From Solenopsis invicta (Eukaryota; Arthropoda; Insecta; Hymenoptera; Formicidae), in assembly GCF_016802725.1 (NCBI RefSeq), contig NC_052667.1, positions 29,024,846-29,088,845 on the forward strand: DNA of 64,000 nucleotides, written 5' to 3'. Positions within the stretch are counted from its first letter, which is position 1. Each line of letters starts with the position of its first letter. The position numbers and the translations under genes are program-made. The notes under the pieces were generated by a model that saw only the letters and a list, made by a program, of their open reading frames with translations, was not told the DNA's origin and ran no database searches. Positions 1 to 13,343 of the stretch are shown here, piece by piece.

Positions 1-410
1 GATAAAGTTTGCTATCAGTGCTGTTGATTGTCTGCTGTTTATAATTTCTTTATGTCTTCTTTCGAATATGCATCGTATAGATTGTCTCCAAATTCTTGTT
101 TTTTTTTTTTATAAAATTTGATTAAATATAAACCAATTTTTCTTTGAAAAATAACATATTAAGTATAATTCTCTTATTGTGTATCAATATTTTTGATATG
201 TTGGCAAATGTTAAATATTTATTTAAAAAATTCTTTTTTGTAAAGTTTGCATAAACTTTATTGAAAAATAAGATAATTTACTACTGGTTAAAGAATCGTT
301 TGTTATTCCTCTTTATAAATTTTATAGTAACTTTTTGTTAATATTAATACTCTTTTTGCTAATAATTTTTGACACTAATATGAGAATATGTTTTTCTTTT
401 TTTGCGGCAG

Positions 411-471
411 ATTTGATATTTTTATTGCAACTGTTGGGAGACACACTTGTCATCGTGTTTGTCGGAACAAA
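411..471 (+). other. Exon-like island (61 nt) with both splice signals
   Basis: A pyrimidine-rich tract ending in GCGGCAG (404-410) precedes a 61-nt block followed by GTAAGA (472-477), so both splice consensus sites are present. Two of the three frames are open through the block. One of them reads LIFLLQLLGDTLVIVFVGTK and then meets TAA, as a terminal exon would. No family is recognised and no neighbouring exon is seen, so this may be a chance arrangement. Confidence 0.15.
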
Positions 472-1150
472 GTAAGAATCAGTGTTGCGTTATCCTCTCT
501 TTAATATTCTTTTTAATAGTTTTCTTTCTTTTTTCAAAGTTAGTACGAGAAAAAGAGGAAATAATGTAGCGAGAAAGAGCAAACTGAGAGGTAACGATTT
601 AATAAATATACGAGCTGATAAATATGTACATTACAAATATTGTATAAATATTCAGAAATGTAATAAAAAAATGGTGATTGTCATTACAAGAAGATATGAT
701 AAAAATATTATCCAAGATGTGACCGATAGTCGTTATATATTTCGGCGTATATTTTATTCAATTTGCACACACACAGACGTACGATAAACATTAAATTAAT
801 TGTGTCTAAAAATTAGAAGAAAAATAATATGATGCACAATGCATACTTTATTGGTGTTTATGACGTTTTTAGGCATTCTATTCTATTCCTTTCAATGATA
901 GAGAAAATGGCTGTTTATATATTTCAAATTCATATCATTATTCTTACTAATTGTATAAAAAAGCTGATTTACTAATAGTAATTATAAAATTGCAATAATT
1001 GTTTTTATTATTTAAGAGAAATTTTGATTGTGCGTTTATCTACATTAAATTTATATTAATCAGTTGTATTTTTTGCATAGATGAAGATCTCTTTTAGAAA
1101 ACCTTGAAATGAACTTTAATCTATGATACTTGACAAAAAGGATTATTTAA

Positions 1151-1151
<1 letters not shown>

Positions 1152-1184
<33 letters not shown>

Positions 1185-1219
1185 GAGTATATATTGTATA
1201 TATATATATATATATATAT
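1152..1219. repeat. (AT)n microsatellite, interrupted
   Basis: Two (AT)n runs separated by a short ACACGAGTATATATTG interruption. Nothing else is recognised. Confidence 0.9.
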
Positions 1220-3029
1220 ACCAAAGTTTTTATCTTAAAGATGATCACGGTTTTAATATTTTACATACTCTAAACCTTTGATATAAATGTTTATTATAGT
1301 ATTATTTGATGAGAGCAAAAATAACGATTTACTAGCTTATTACAACATTATCTCTCATACAATCTTCTTAGAGAGCTGTTTTCAATTAAAATCATATTAG
1401 CTTTATACTGCGAATTGAAGGAGCTAAAACAAAATTTATCACAATTTTTAAACTTGCTCTACAAAATTGAGATAAAAAAGAAAAGAGTGTCATTAGGTTT
1501 TTCTCTTTAGTATGATACTGATGAAGAAATTAAATATGAAAGAGAAATGATTAGTTTAAAGCCCGTATCTGACCTTATAGGCTTACCGGTTGACGATTTT
1601 ATTTCAGTCTGTCGTTTATTTGTCCGTCCTTTAATCGTCATTCGAAAATTCGTAACCCCTGCAACCCATTCTGATATCCAGGGAGAAATGATAATGGAAC
1701 TGACGTTGTCGATTTCATCATTATTTCTCGTTAGCAGATACCTATAGTTCGATACTCATAGGCTTAAGGGCGCTCCGTGAATACATATGCCGTAACACAG
1801 CGTTTTACGTTCCTTCCATTTCTCCTTCCATTTATTCTTTTCTACAAACTTTTCAAGTTACCAAACTTACTTGTTTTACTTCTCACGAGAATCTCATAAA
1901 GACGAAAAGGGAATGATTGGTCCAAAGTTCTTGGGCGGAAAACTTTGTAAGGAGGAACAAACGCTTTTATCTTTTTCATGTAATCTTATTTCATCTATAT
2001 CGACACTCTAACTATTTTTGTTTTATTAGCGTCAATTGCTATATTACAATTAATTTAGCAATTGATAATTTAGTTTTATTTTTAATATTATTGTGCGTAT
2101 TTTTCGTGCTCTTGAACAAGAACGTCATTTGTTGTGCGCACATTTATTTTCTGACATCGCATTACGTACATAGAAAAACTAATTTGCTGCTTTCTGTGAA
2201 ACAAACAACAATATTTCTTAATAGTACATAACTATACTAGCTGTATGTACATATACATTTAACTAAAAATAATCGCATGAATGGCATTAACGTACGTTGG
2301 ATTTATAAGAGAGGAAGAGGATTCAAAGAGAAGAAATGGTGGAATAGAGCCAATTATAATGCAAAAGAGATCATTGGTTACAAAGTAAAAAGTATTAAAT
2401 TATAAATCTGATTAAATTGAAGCATGATTGTACATATTCGTAGTGAATGCATTTTTTCTTTCAATATAATCACTTTGCCGTAGTAAGCCTTTAATACAGC
2501 GAATTTACGGAATAAAATTTATCAAGAGAAATTGATGTTTTTACGCAGATTAGATTTACCCTTTTTATTACAATATTTTATTTCAAATATATTTTATAAT
2601 TGCAATGTCATTTCTTTTATGTCTTATGCATATGTGTATCTATATTTTGTTTTTGAAGCAAGTCCTATTAAACAAATAAAACATAATAAAATTATTTTAC
2701 TTTTTTTCGTTTGTAATACCCGAAAAATGATTGTACAACTAATATTTTTTATCAATATTTTTTATACAACATAATTTTAATTTGTTAGAATTTTTGAGAA
2801 ACATTTCACAAACGTTGTATTGTGAAATAAATCGAATTATTACTTTTATGTAGAAAATTGAATACAATACTTAATCTTAAAAATGCTTAACAAAATTACT
2901 AGTTAATTATTGTAACAAAGTTTATTTTTTGTGTGTATGATATATGAACGTTTTGATTCTCTTTTTATTTAAGTTATTTTTGGATAATAAATATTCTTAT
3001 TTATTCTATTGAACATTGCAATATATAAA

Positions 3030-3036
<7 letters not shown>

Positions 3037-3067
<31 letters not shown>
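3037..3067. repeat. (GA)n microsatellite
   Basis: Uninterrupted GA dinucleotides, about 15 units, followed by a short G-rich tail. Confidence 0.9.
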
Positions 3068-3072
<5 letters not shown>

Positions 3073-3187
3073 GGGGGAGAGAATAATATATAAGTCGTAA
3101 TATATAAAAGACTAAAAAAAACTTTAAACTTCTCATCAGAAGAAACAGAATGTTATCATATCTATTCTTTCTGTATAATAGTACATT

Positions 3188-3334
3188 ATGCAACACGGGG
3201 TCGAGCTTTGTCGTTCTCGATTGAGGACGATGTTTTCAGTACGAGACGTAGTTACACGCGCGAACCGCGCGTAGCGCAGCCGAATGCTGAAAACAGCGTC
3301 CGAAGTCGAGAACGCGCTCGGCCTCATGTTGCAT
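3188..3334. mobile_element. MITE-like inverted-repeat element, 147 bp, GC-richer than its surroundings
   Basis: The ends ATGCAAC and GTTGCAT open inverted arms of about 60 bp. Left-arm words such as GTTCTCGATTGAGGACGATG and TTTTCAG recur as the reverse complement on the right with scattered mismatches. The centre carries CGCGCGAACCGCGCG. The element is clearly richer in G+C and CpG than the DNA around it, which suggests an inserted sequence. No transposase is present, so it would be non-autonomous. The superfamily is not assigned because no clear target-site duplication is visible. Confidence 0.55.
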
Positions 3335-3336
3335 GC

Positions 3337-3667
3337 GGTATTTTATGCAAAGGAAGTACGTTTTTTGCGGCATTTGAGGGAGAACTAGCGTGTGGTATTT
3401 TTCTGTCACTGCCTGTCCCGGTTATAGGATAGGTTATGAGAAATCAGTGTACTATCTTCGCTCATGCATTTCGACTTTACGTTCAGCGTATGCGTAATGA
3501 AACGTCACGTGACAAAAGTGCGCATGCGGAATCGTACGAGAATATTGATTTTGCCCATTTTGCCGTCCACGGATGGCAATATTTCCCACTCCAAAAATTG
3601 CCCATTTACGGCCATGTTACCAACTCTTCCGCAATGTCGCGAAAAACGTGCTTTCTTTGTATAAAGA
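3337..3667. mobile_element. Second inverted-repeat element abutting the first
   Basis: A left arm from about 3337 to 3376 (containing GCAAAGGAAGTACG and TTTTTTGCGGCAT) is mirrored by a right arm from about 3624 to 3667, whose reverse complement contains ACAAAGAAAGCACG and TTTTTCGCGACAT. The arms are about 40 bp and imperfect. The interior is GC-richer than flanking DNA and has short open frames but no recognisable transposase. It lies directly against the 3188-3334 element, so the two may be parts of one compound foldback element. Confidence 0.45.
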
Positions 3668-4362
3668 AGTTTAACAACAATTTAATTCAAAGTATTATTG
3701 TATAATACTATATTTATTAATTGAAGAGACAAATGATGTAACTTAATTGAAGTAATAAAAGATTTTACAATAAATAAAAGAGTTTTTTGAAACAAAATAA
3801 GTGTCAGTGTTTCATGTAATGTAAACTATAAATTTTGATAACGAGAAACAAAATAAAATCGAGGAACATTATATACGCGTGTGAGATATTTTTCAATTTA
3901 AAATATACATAGAAAAAAATACATACATTGTTAATTTATATTAATAAACGATTGTTGCTCAAAAGTGTGTTAAAAAGTAATATTATATAGTATTACTATG
4001 TAAATATAATAGAAACGAAATGGAAAAAGTACAAAGTGTGAACATATGCACACGTACGCGTACGCACTTACGCACGCACGCACACACGTGCATGTAGTAA
4101 AAAGTCTGAATATAAGATTCATACTTTTAATTAGTAGACATACGAATTTTGATTTACAATCAATTTATGTATTCAACATGCTTCTTTGGAATTTTTTATG
4201 ATGTATATTTTACGATGCAAGAAAGAAATCGTTATTATCTATACATACAAAACATTTGTACACATTTTCTCACAACGTAGCGTTGATATGTTTTTATAAA
4301 ATACTGTTCAAATATACGCCTTGTAAATAAATTATCTTTAAAATTAAGTTGAGTAATTTTTT

Positions 4363-4364
<2 letters not shown>

Positions 4365-4414
<50 letters not shown>
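4365..4414. repeat. (AT)n microsatellite
   Basis: About 25 uninterrupted AT units. Confidence 0.9.
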
Positions 4415-4416
<2 letters not shown>

Positions 4417-7400
4417 GTATTATATATAAACAGGTATAATCTGGATTTATTTTATTGCTCAGTAATTGCTTTTTTTTATATTGCCATTTCTCTTCGCAAA
4501 CTTCTGCACAACAAAAATAAAAATTCTGAAAATAATACACAAAAGATGAAATGAAAATTGATAATATATTGCACCGTTGACCGATGCCACGTTGCGATAT
4601 GACGGATAAAAGCTAATGGAACAAAATGCTTTAATTCCTTTTTATACTATTTGTTTACAGGTTTTATATGCTCTACGAGCAATACATTGTATTTGATTGT
4701 TAATACGCCTTTAGAACTAATAAAAACGTTATCAAAACAGAAGAATACTTTTTTCAAGTATAATTATTGCACAGCTAGTCTTTTCAGTAATTATTTTCAT
4801 TTTTCTTATGAAATAATACGAAATAATACAAGTAGTTATATATTTACAAGCTATGTACAAATAGTTAATAAAATTCGACAATTTTCCTAATTTTTATCAC
4901 AGAAGAAAAGCAATAACGTAGATACATATACAATAGTATCATAATGATCTAAACAAACAACAATTTTATGTTGGTTGACATAGGTTAATTATTAAATTAT
5001 TATATTTCTCTTCTTTTTCGAAAATATTTTGTGAATGAATGCAATCGATGTATAAATCAATTGTGTACATATAGGACCGTAAAGTGTATAACACGATTAA
5101 TTATATAAACTACTCCAAAATAACTGCGAATGTTTTAAATACGTTAAATGATTGTTTAATATAAAATATACAATAACTTGGAAAACAATAATGCAAGACT
5201 AATTAGGAATAAACAAATCAGGACAAAAAATTTTTATAATATAAGCGATGTAATGAGATATGACGTTATTGCATCGATTCATTGTCAGTTTCTTTCTTTG
5301 GCAAAAGAAATCCACTCTTCCCCTGTATATAATGATAATATCTTTTTTGTAAAACGATTCAGCTATTAAAAAAAAATGAAGATAAGCCAAACGTAAGATT
5401 TAACCTTTTTTGTGAAACATTTTTGTTACACTACATTACGATTATGTTGATTGCTCGAATGTTTTGTCAGTGATGCGATATTACCCGTTACTCAAGTGAC
5501 ATAGCAAATATATGTATTTCTTACTGGTGAAATTAATTATCAGTATCAGAAAGGAGTAATCATTTCGTTTTTTACAATTGTTATACGTATGTATATGTGA
5601 TGTTCAAGGCAAAAAGAATTTTGAAAATAACAAAATGTAACAAAGCATTTCGATTAGTTATACGAGTTAGTTCAATGTAAATTTGAAATTTTATTATTAC
5701 AACAAATAATATTTTCCTGCTTAATAAGCGAGTTGAATAATCCAAGCAAGTTGTTACGGCAATTGCTCATTTCTGATGAAAATTAGAAATATCTAAATTT
5801 ACGATAGTTGAAGATTATCAACAGTAATATTGTGAGCATTTCATCCTTATGAAACATACTAAATATTTCAAAAAAATTAATTATTGTGGCGATTAGCGTG
5901 GCATTAATTTCTTTAATTTTACCACGTTTGATTATAAATGTGTAACTGCAACTAAAAGTTGATGAAAACACGGCAAGTAATAATAATTTATCGTGATTGC
6001 CAATCATTCAATTAGTCGCAGTAATCACTCACTCTTGTTTTTGTACAATGGTGTTAAAACGGTAAGTTAATATATTTCACTGTCATCCACTGGCGATCGA
6101 CGACGACGCGTAACGCAAATGTAACGCTCAACAATCGATGATTACTGAAGATGGCGAATTATTATCAATTCTGTATTCGCATGACTAGATTCTAGATCGG
6201 TGTTACAAATATCACGGGGACTTAAGTCGATACTTATTGATGTGATTTTCGCTGAAAACACTCGCAACTAATAATAAGAAACGGAAGATATAAATGAACA
6301 TACGCTTATTGGACTCGAATAAAAGTTCAATTATTACCATTTCTGTTGAATAACAGTTAATCATTCTGGAAAAAGTGAAACGAATCTTTTCAACTTTTTC
6401 AATCATTTCTTTTTCGTTTATCGCTTGACTGAACAAAGGAAATCAACATTCCGGTGCCGTTTATATCGAAACGAGAACCGATGTCTCCGAAGATGGCAAA
6501 ATTCTGTTGAAAGACCACGAGGAAAGTAGGTGAGTCTATAAGATTAGCGATGACTTATTAATAAATTGTACTTGTTAACGTACAGTGCGTCCGAATATTA
6601 ACTTTTGCAAACAAGAGGGAATCCTTAATTCTAATAAGGAACTAACTGGAAGTAACTCAATTAGTCATCGCGACAAGAACGAAAAAGAAAGTGATGAAAG
6701 TACCTGAACGCTTTATGCTTGCTTTATATTTTTTTTAAAGTCACAATGTTATCTTTAACATCGTTTGATTCAATGAATTAAATCGCCAAGTCGCGTTCGC
6801 AATATGTTACGCTATAATACATTTCCATGTAATACATTAGTATCGATACTGTAACAATACTGTTGTGATTTGTCGTTACACCAACTGCTTTTGTGCAAGT
6901 GTAGCAGAAATTGCTCAAACATGCAGAGATTCCATCTATAACGACTGCAATCCCGAGAAAGCATTCAATTATTTATAGAAAATTTCTTTCCAAGTATCGA
7001 TGCCGATGGGACATAAACGAAATCAATGGCAGATCTGGCAAAAACTTTGTGACTACAAGGCAATACAATTAGAGTAAAAACCGGCTTGATATTCATAACT
7101 TAACGCGATAATTAAATCAACAAAGGTTATGCTCTTTTGATAAGTTATGTAAATACAATGCAACACATATAATATATTCATGTACTATAATCGAATTTTA
7201 CTAATGGTATAATAATCAACGCTCTATGGGCATTAATAAAGTATAAATTTTAGGAATTAACATTTAGGTAATATGTAAAAACAAAAAAAAACAAAAAAAA
7301 TCGTTTTTAAATCTTAATCGCGGAATTGTACGTAGAGCAATTCTAATAGAACGATATCCTATGTAATCTTGATATCCAGCATTATCACGCATCTTACAAT

Positions 7401-8590
7401 TAATCAGAAGAGATGTATATGGCTGTATCGCTAGCCAATTGGAACTTAACTAGAATTAAAAAGGTAAAATTCCACGTGAATCCCACTTAACTTATAGTAT
7501 ATAAATAAAATTAAAAATAATCGATCGAATAATCTCACATTAGTTTGATTAGTGCGATTTAAAAACGCACAGATCGAGTATAAATCTTTATATCATTGAC
7601 TAGTGTTGGATTGACTAATTCTTAAAACAATACACCTGGTATATCTGGACTATTTCGTATCTATCTTTTAGTAATACATAATCATCTATCATCTCATATA
7701 TGTTTTGTTTTACTTGATTAATTTTGAAACTGCAATAATAAGCGCGCATTGTTTAACGCAACAGTTTTCTCGAAACATGCATTAACTATACAGAAATGAA
7801 TATTTTAACAATAAAATATACTTGGGATCATTGTATATATACCATTTTAAGTTAATTAATAAATAATAAATAAATTGAATTAAATAATAAATGAATATGT
7901 ACCATTACTTTAATATGTTTATAAAAGAGTATTTGTGTGTTATAGATAATATCGATCACATTCTCATTTTTCAATTATACTATGCGTGTAAACATACGCG
8001 TGGTACATTTTACGTATGTCAATTATTTTTAGCGTCGTGATATATACATCTCTAATTACAAAATAGTAATATAAAGGAAAGCTAATTCTGTCGAAACTGC
8101 GAGGTTCGAATAAAAAAGAGGCTATAGAAGAGATAGAAAAGAACTAGATTTTTGACATGAAAAAAAGTACATTAAAATTTATGGGACCAATTGAACTTTT
8201 TATCGTGGCTTCTCAAAGTTCGTTCGGGTATTCATTCGTTTAGGTATTCTACCAAAATATTATATCGCAGAAGCAACACGTTTCATTTTTGTCAAGTGTT
8301 TAGCAAAGTTCGTCATTCAATCGGAATCCCCTTTGTTCTTCTCCACAAGCACGATTTTATTAATCTTCACAAAAGACGACACACTTTTCATTGGCTACGC
8401 AAGCTTACTTAAAAATTTAACTTTGGCAATACGATATAATTATTGTATACATATGTCTCTAGCTTCGCGATGCGAGATGTTTCCGGCGTATTCGCGCGTG
8501 TCACCATAAGAAAAATGACACGTATCTCTTTGATCTCCTTCGTTTTCGTCTATTATTTGGCAAAATAGTAGATGATGTCTCTGCAGGATC

Positions 8591-8705
<115 letters not shown>

Positions 8706-11049
8706 TGTGGTCATGCTTAAATTTGCGCGATGTATGTGATACGTATGTGAATGCTGTTAATGGATGCGTATTTTTTGCACTTGTTTAGAACCTTGGAAAT
8801 ATTGTTTCGTCTCAAAGACTGCTGCCAAGCTCGCTTGATCTTCGTCTATCAACGTGTTTTATATACGTTTCTGAGTATATGCTCTTGGTACGATCATCGT
8901 ATCTGAAAACAAAATTAAAATAAATTAAGATTTACTTCCTCCTTAAAATCGATATAAGAAAGAACATCTATTTGTATTATGATTCGATTATACATGTAAA
9001 TGAATATGAATTGTGCGAAAGAAGCTCGAGACAATTTGGTCTTTCAGCATGTCTTTTTGTTAGATGGAATAGATGATAGCTTACAACTCTGTACTTGAGC
9101 CATTTTATATAAAATAATAGATAAAAAACACATTTGTGTTTTCCGTATTTTTTCAACAATTTTGCAAACATTCAACAATTCAACAAAATAAAAAATGACC
9201 ATATCTACTAATTTTCTATTCGCTATATTAAACTGTATAATAAATACATGGCTTGCAGAAAGATTTATGTACTTGTATTGTAATGCTAGTCATGATATAT
9301 AATAAATAAACTTTTTTCGTTTATTTGTGTTACGATTAAACTTCCGCTCTAATAAAGTGCTAATAAACAATAGAATTAATCCTGTTGATTTTAATAGACA
9401 GATATATCAGATTTAAATATATATAGACAGATGTATATAGACAGATGTTATATTAATTTTAATAATTTTAATTTTAAATTTTGTTTTGTAAGTAAGAATC
9501 AATAAATTATCATGTTGCAATGCTGTGTAATGTTTTGAACAAAAATGGCGTGTTAAAAAACATTTGTTGAAAAAGTAATTGTGAAAAAGTAATCGTTCCG
9601 TTTAGTATATCTTGATTCTCGTATAGTTGTCAGTTCAATCATCTTCGCGCATCATCGCGGATGCAGCTCGTGCGAGATACGCAGTACACGTAATTGAACC
9701 GAATAATGGAGTAATTGGCACAGGGAATGAAAATAGAGATACATGACGCCATACGTCCACGCGGATTAAATTAGGTTTAACTTATGAGTATAACGATCAT
9801 TTCTTAGAACTGCAAATGTAACGTTTTTGTAATAAATTTAAATTTACTAAATATTTACTAAATATTTACTTTTTTTGCTATTTTATTCTGTTTATTTATT
9901 AGTAACAATTAAGTATTGTATTTCGTGTGTTTGTTTTGCTATAAATATAAATATAAAAAGTATAATAAACATCCTTTAACGCAAATAATATTGTAGCATT
10001 TTCCAATGATCTATAATATTTTATATGATTTTTATGTGATAAATTGATTCAAACATAATAATTAATTTCAATAACAAATTAGAAAAATTAATTTTTATAA
10101 CTCAGATTACGAAAATTGTGTTTTATAACAGTTTCGACGTTTACGTAGAGGGGAGTCGACAATATTGTAGATTTTTTAAAGCAACGCTTCTCTTTACTTC
10201 TCGGAAATTAAATATTGCACTTTGTTAATATTTACTGATAAAAACATGATTTGCATAGATACTAAAAGAAATGAAAATTCATAGTCTATATATTCATGGG
10301 TTTCTTTTATGTAAAATTCGTTACAGACAAGTTCTGCAGACAAAAGCAAAAATAAAATTTACACGATTTTCTTTCGTATAACTTGCACAGTTTAAATATA
10401 TTGATAATTTTAAATCATTTTACAGATTATTCTACCTAAAAATTTTTATTGTATTTTTCTTTTCTTATTTTTTTCATAATGCGATTTTAAACGTAAACCT
10501 CAAAATGCAGCGTTACATTGGCACACTTGTCAATAAGACTGATTGTAAGACAGTAAAGATCATATAAGAGATGGAATAAAAAGCACAGCAATTATGGATT
10601 TTATCCGTTTAATTAGTATAACCCAATCTAATTTTTATATATTATATATAGTGTAGCGATATTGTATCTTGCGGAATTGTATAAGGCATATTTGTATAAA
10701 TCGAAGAAAAAGGTGTTATATTGTGTGTGAAGGACTCGTTGGAATCTTTATGTACGTTAACTTGTATTATGTACAAATGACTCATATCAAGGGACGAGTA
10801 AAAGAAAATGTAGCATTACTGCCTATTATGTCGGTTTTTTGGGACTCATTTGGTCAAATTCATTAATTTTTTATTATCTTGGGAAGAACTGAATTTATGG
10901 CAAAATTGAAACGATATTATAAAAACTTTTTTAATATAACCCTATCATCATACCGATATACATAGATTACAAGTACGATCAACAAAATTTAAGAAAGGAA
11001 AATTTTTTAAAGAAAAAAGCGATAAAACGTAATGCATACCTTAAATTTG

Positions 11050-11296
11050 TCATACCAGATCGTACCTGAGGGATGGCCGACGAAAATCCAGCGCTTCGAG
11101 ATCTGATGGCTCTCGTCTACAGAGCGAACAAAAAGCGCACTGCAGAGTATTTTTAAACGCTTCTCGAAAGTCGCGATTAAAATACGCATAGATCAATGGA
11201 TTTAATGCTGAATTCGTGTACCCAATCCAAAATAGAATTGCAATCACGACGTTGGGGCACGGACAAGCCTCGCCGCAAAGCGCTGTAATGACGTAC
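11050..11296 (-). CDS. Octopamine receptor coding exon 2 (TM7 and C-tail)
   Basis: Begins at 11296 after TTGTTAG and continues [15 protein letters not shown], giving the third extracellular loop. TM7 follows ([20 protein letters not shown], with NPLIY), then the helix-8 region [12 protein letters not shown] and a cysteine cluster (CAFCSLC) that may be palmitoylated. The frame ends [10 protein letters not shown] at TGA 11052-11050. My recollection is that related receptors continue after an SLRYD motif, so this stop may be bypassed by splicing in some transcripts. Confidence 0.85.
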
Positions 11297-13343
11297 CTAA
11301 CAATTAAATTAATAATTATATTTTTACAAATGTTAAAAACACAAACAAATAGAAGGTTAATTATTTCCAAACTTTAATGAAAGCAATAATATGTAAATAC
11401 GAGAGATAATTTATTCAAACTTAATAATGCTTGTTTTAAATTTTGAGGCTAATTTGTATTTTTAATTTAAGATAATTTCCATATACAGAAACATGTTTTC
11501 AAAAATAATTTAAATAATTAAAAGTTTGGTAGAAAATCTTATCAAATTTTGTATTGGGTAATCCATCAATGATGGTATAATTAGAAAGGATGCATAAAAA
11601 ATATATAAATATATAAATAATTATCGTATAAAAGAATCAAATGTTAAAACAGGTAAATAAGAAATATCCTTTCTTGCGCCATAAATTTGCCACAACTTTC
11701 AACAGTAATACCGATCAACTTGATAAATTTAATTCAACAATAATTCTTTTCTTTCTCGTTCTATTTTTCTCTCATTTATTTGACCTTTATGAAAATATGT
11801 ATATATAAAATCAAAATATTTAATTTAAGAAAAAACAAAATCTTTTCTTGACACTTTACGAAAAGTTTTTGTAGATACATTTTGTAATTTTTTTCTATTA
11901 TTTAAAAAAAAGTTAAATTTGTTTATTTATACTTTGATAGCCAATGTATGTTGAAATATGTTGGATAGTTAAGAAATATGTTGTAAGATAGCTATAACAG
12001 TAACACATTCTGGCTCGAAAGTAAAACTGAAAATGTTTACAAGTTTCTGATTTTTATAATCAGATCCTTTTAAAAATGAAATAGTACGTAACGTCTTGGA
12101 CTTGATATCGGTTCATTATCTCAGTTTTATCATTTGTATAGTGGATCACCCATTACAAAATGTTTCCTTTATACGAGTTGAATATTTTACTAATGTAACT
12201 GTTAATTGTATACATTAAATCTAATATTGATTCAATGCCATCTATCGAATTAAGAGAGCAATTCGTTAAGATTACGTATTAAAAATACAGGGAAATTAAT
12301 TAATCTTTAGTAACATAATGTTTTGCGAAGAAATTTGGTCGCACGTACCAAAGGAAAAATGGCAACCAACAAAGGATGAAAGTACCCATAATGATACTCA
12401 GCGTTCTCGCCGCTTTGTGTTCTCTCTTCATCTTCATCATATGCTTATCTTTCGTGGGTGTGTGTAAATGCTCGGTGTTGATTTCATTTAAAGTGAGAGT
12501 TTTCGATGATCCGGCGCTGTTGAGCTCGCCATTTAAATTATTAAGATCCTTACTTGGCCTGTGACTGAGCAACATAGCGTTACCCATTCTACTGTGCATT
12601 TGCTTCTCTTGCTTGTTAGCCTCTTTGAATATAGCAAAATAGGTGACTGCCATGATGGTACAGGGTATCCAGAAAGATATGCTCGATGACAGTATAGCGT
12701 ATACCGTGTTAACCTTAAACTCACAAAGTTCTGGGTGCTTGTGCCTGTGCACGCTGTTTTTCTCCGTAGTGTACCACCCATAGAAGATCGGTACGAAGGA
12801 AATGATGGCCGGCGACACCCAGCAGGCCAACAGCATAAACGCTACTACTCTTTTCGTCATGTTGATGGGATACTTGAGTGGCTTCACGATCGCATAGTAT
12901 CGATCTACCGAGATGCACATCAGATGAAGTATCGAGCTAGTACTAAAGTAGACGTCCAAGGAATTCCAGACGTCGCACATGAAATAGCCAAAAAGCCATT
13001 TGCCAGTCACCTGAACGCTAGCATTGAAGGTCATCGCGAACATCGCCACCAGCATATCCGCTAGTGCTAGCGAAACCACAAAATAGTTGGTGATGATTCG
13101 TAGCTTTCTGTGCCGCATCACAGACACCATCACTAGCAGATTACCGAACAGCGCCGTTGCGATGATCGAACCGAGGATGCAGATCTTAACGATTGCCGAG
13201 GGCATGTCTGACCAGTTGACCTCCTCTTCGTTCACCTCGGTATTATTGGCATAAGGAGAATCCTCGGTCGAAGTGACGTCCAACAGTGATGTCACGTCGA
13301 ACGAGGAAATCTCGACCGGATCGAATGTTGTTTTCGTGCTCAT
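11050..13343 (-). CDS. Beta-adrenergic-like octopamine receptor (class A GPCR)
   Basis: A G-protein-coupled receptor of the insect beta-octopamine group, expected at the plasma membrane and coupled to adenylyl cyclase through Gs (family knowledge). Coding exons are 13343-12349 (995 nt) and 11296-11050 (247 nt), joined with a donor GTACGT and an acceptor TTGTTAG so that the Trp codon is split; the model is 413 aa. Visible features are an acidic N-terminus with NNT and NWS glycosylation sites, seven membrane segments, and Asp130 in TM3 ([12 protein letters not shown]), which binds the amine. Others are DRY 147-149, the TM5 serine cluster SSSIS (219-223), CWLPFF 325-330 and NPLIYAYF in TM7, followed by a Cys-rich tail. 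The motif [10 protein letters not shown] before TM6 is typical of Octbeta receptors. ATG 13343 is the first Met of the open frame. Whether it is the beta-1, beta-2 or beta-3 orthologue is not decided here; beta-2 is my preference. The 3' end is uncertain: two donor-like sites (CAG/GTACGA and CTG/GTATGA) lie just before the stop, so further C-terminal exons may exist. Confidence 0.93.
11297..12348 (-). other. Intron of the octopamine receptor gene
   Basis: A 1,052-bp AT-rich intron with donor GTACGT and acceptor TTAATTGTTAG as read on the minus strand. No other gene or mobile element is recognised in it. Confidence 0.85.
12349..13343 (-). CDS. Octopamine receptor coding exon 1 (N-terminus to TM6)
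   Basis: Encodes residues 1-331 plus two bases of Trp332. It covers the extracellular N-terminus, TM1 (about 50-75), TM2 (about 85-107), TM3 with Asp130, TM4, the second extracellular loop with Cys207, TM5, a long third cytoplasmic loop rich in Ser/Thr (about 241-310) and most of TM6. Reading past the donor would add RPNFFAKH and end at 12300, losing TM7. That read-through form would not be a normal receptor, and the intron interpretation is strongly preferred. Confidence 0.93.

Noticed and set aside
1917..2231. 104-codon plus-strand frame with hydrophobic stretches
   Set aside because: Hydrophobicity comes from T-rich DNA; it lacks a convincing start context or relatives.
8191..8412. 73-codon plus-strand frame rich in His, Arg and Phe
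   Set aside because: No recognisable motif, AT-biased codon use like the flanks, and no surrounding gene signals.
12300..12348. Octopamine receptor read-through ending ...[13 protein letters not shown]
   Set aside because: It would end the protein within TM6. A good donor (GTACGT) and an in-phase TM7 exon at 11296 show that it is intron sequence.
12376..13064. Plus-strand open frames opposite the octopamine receptor
   Set aside because: They are antisense shadows of a clear seven-transmembrane coding exon and have no family resemblance.
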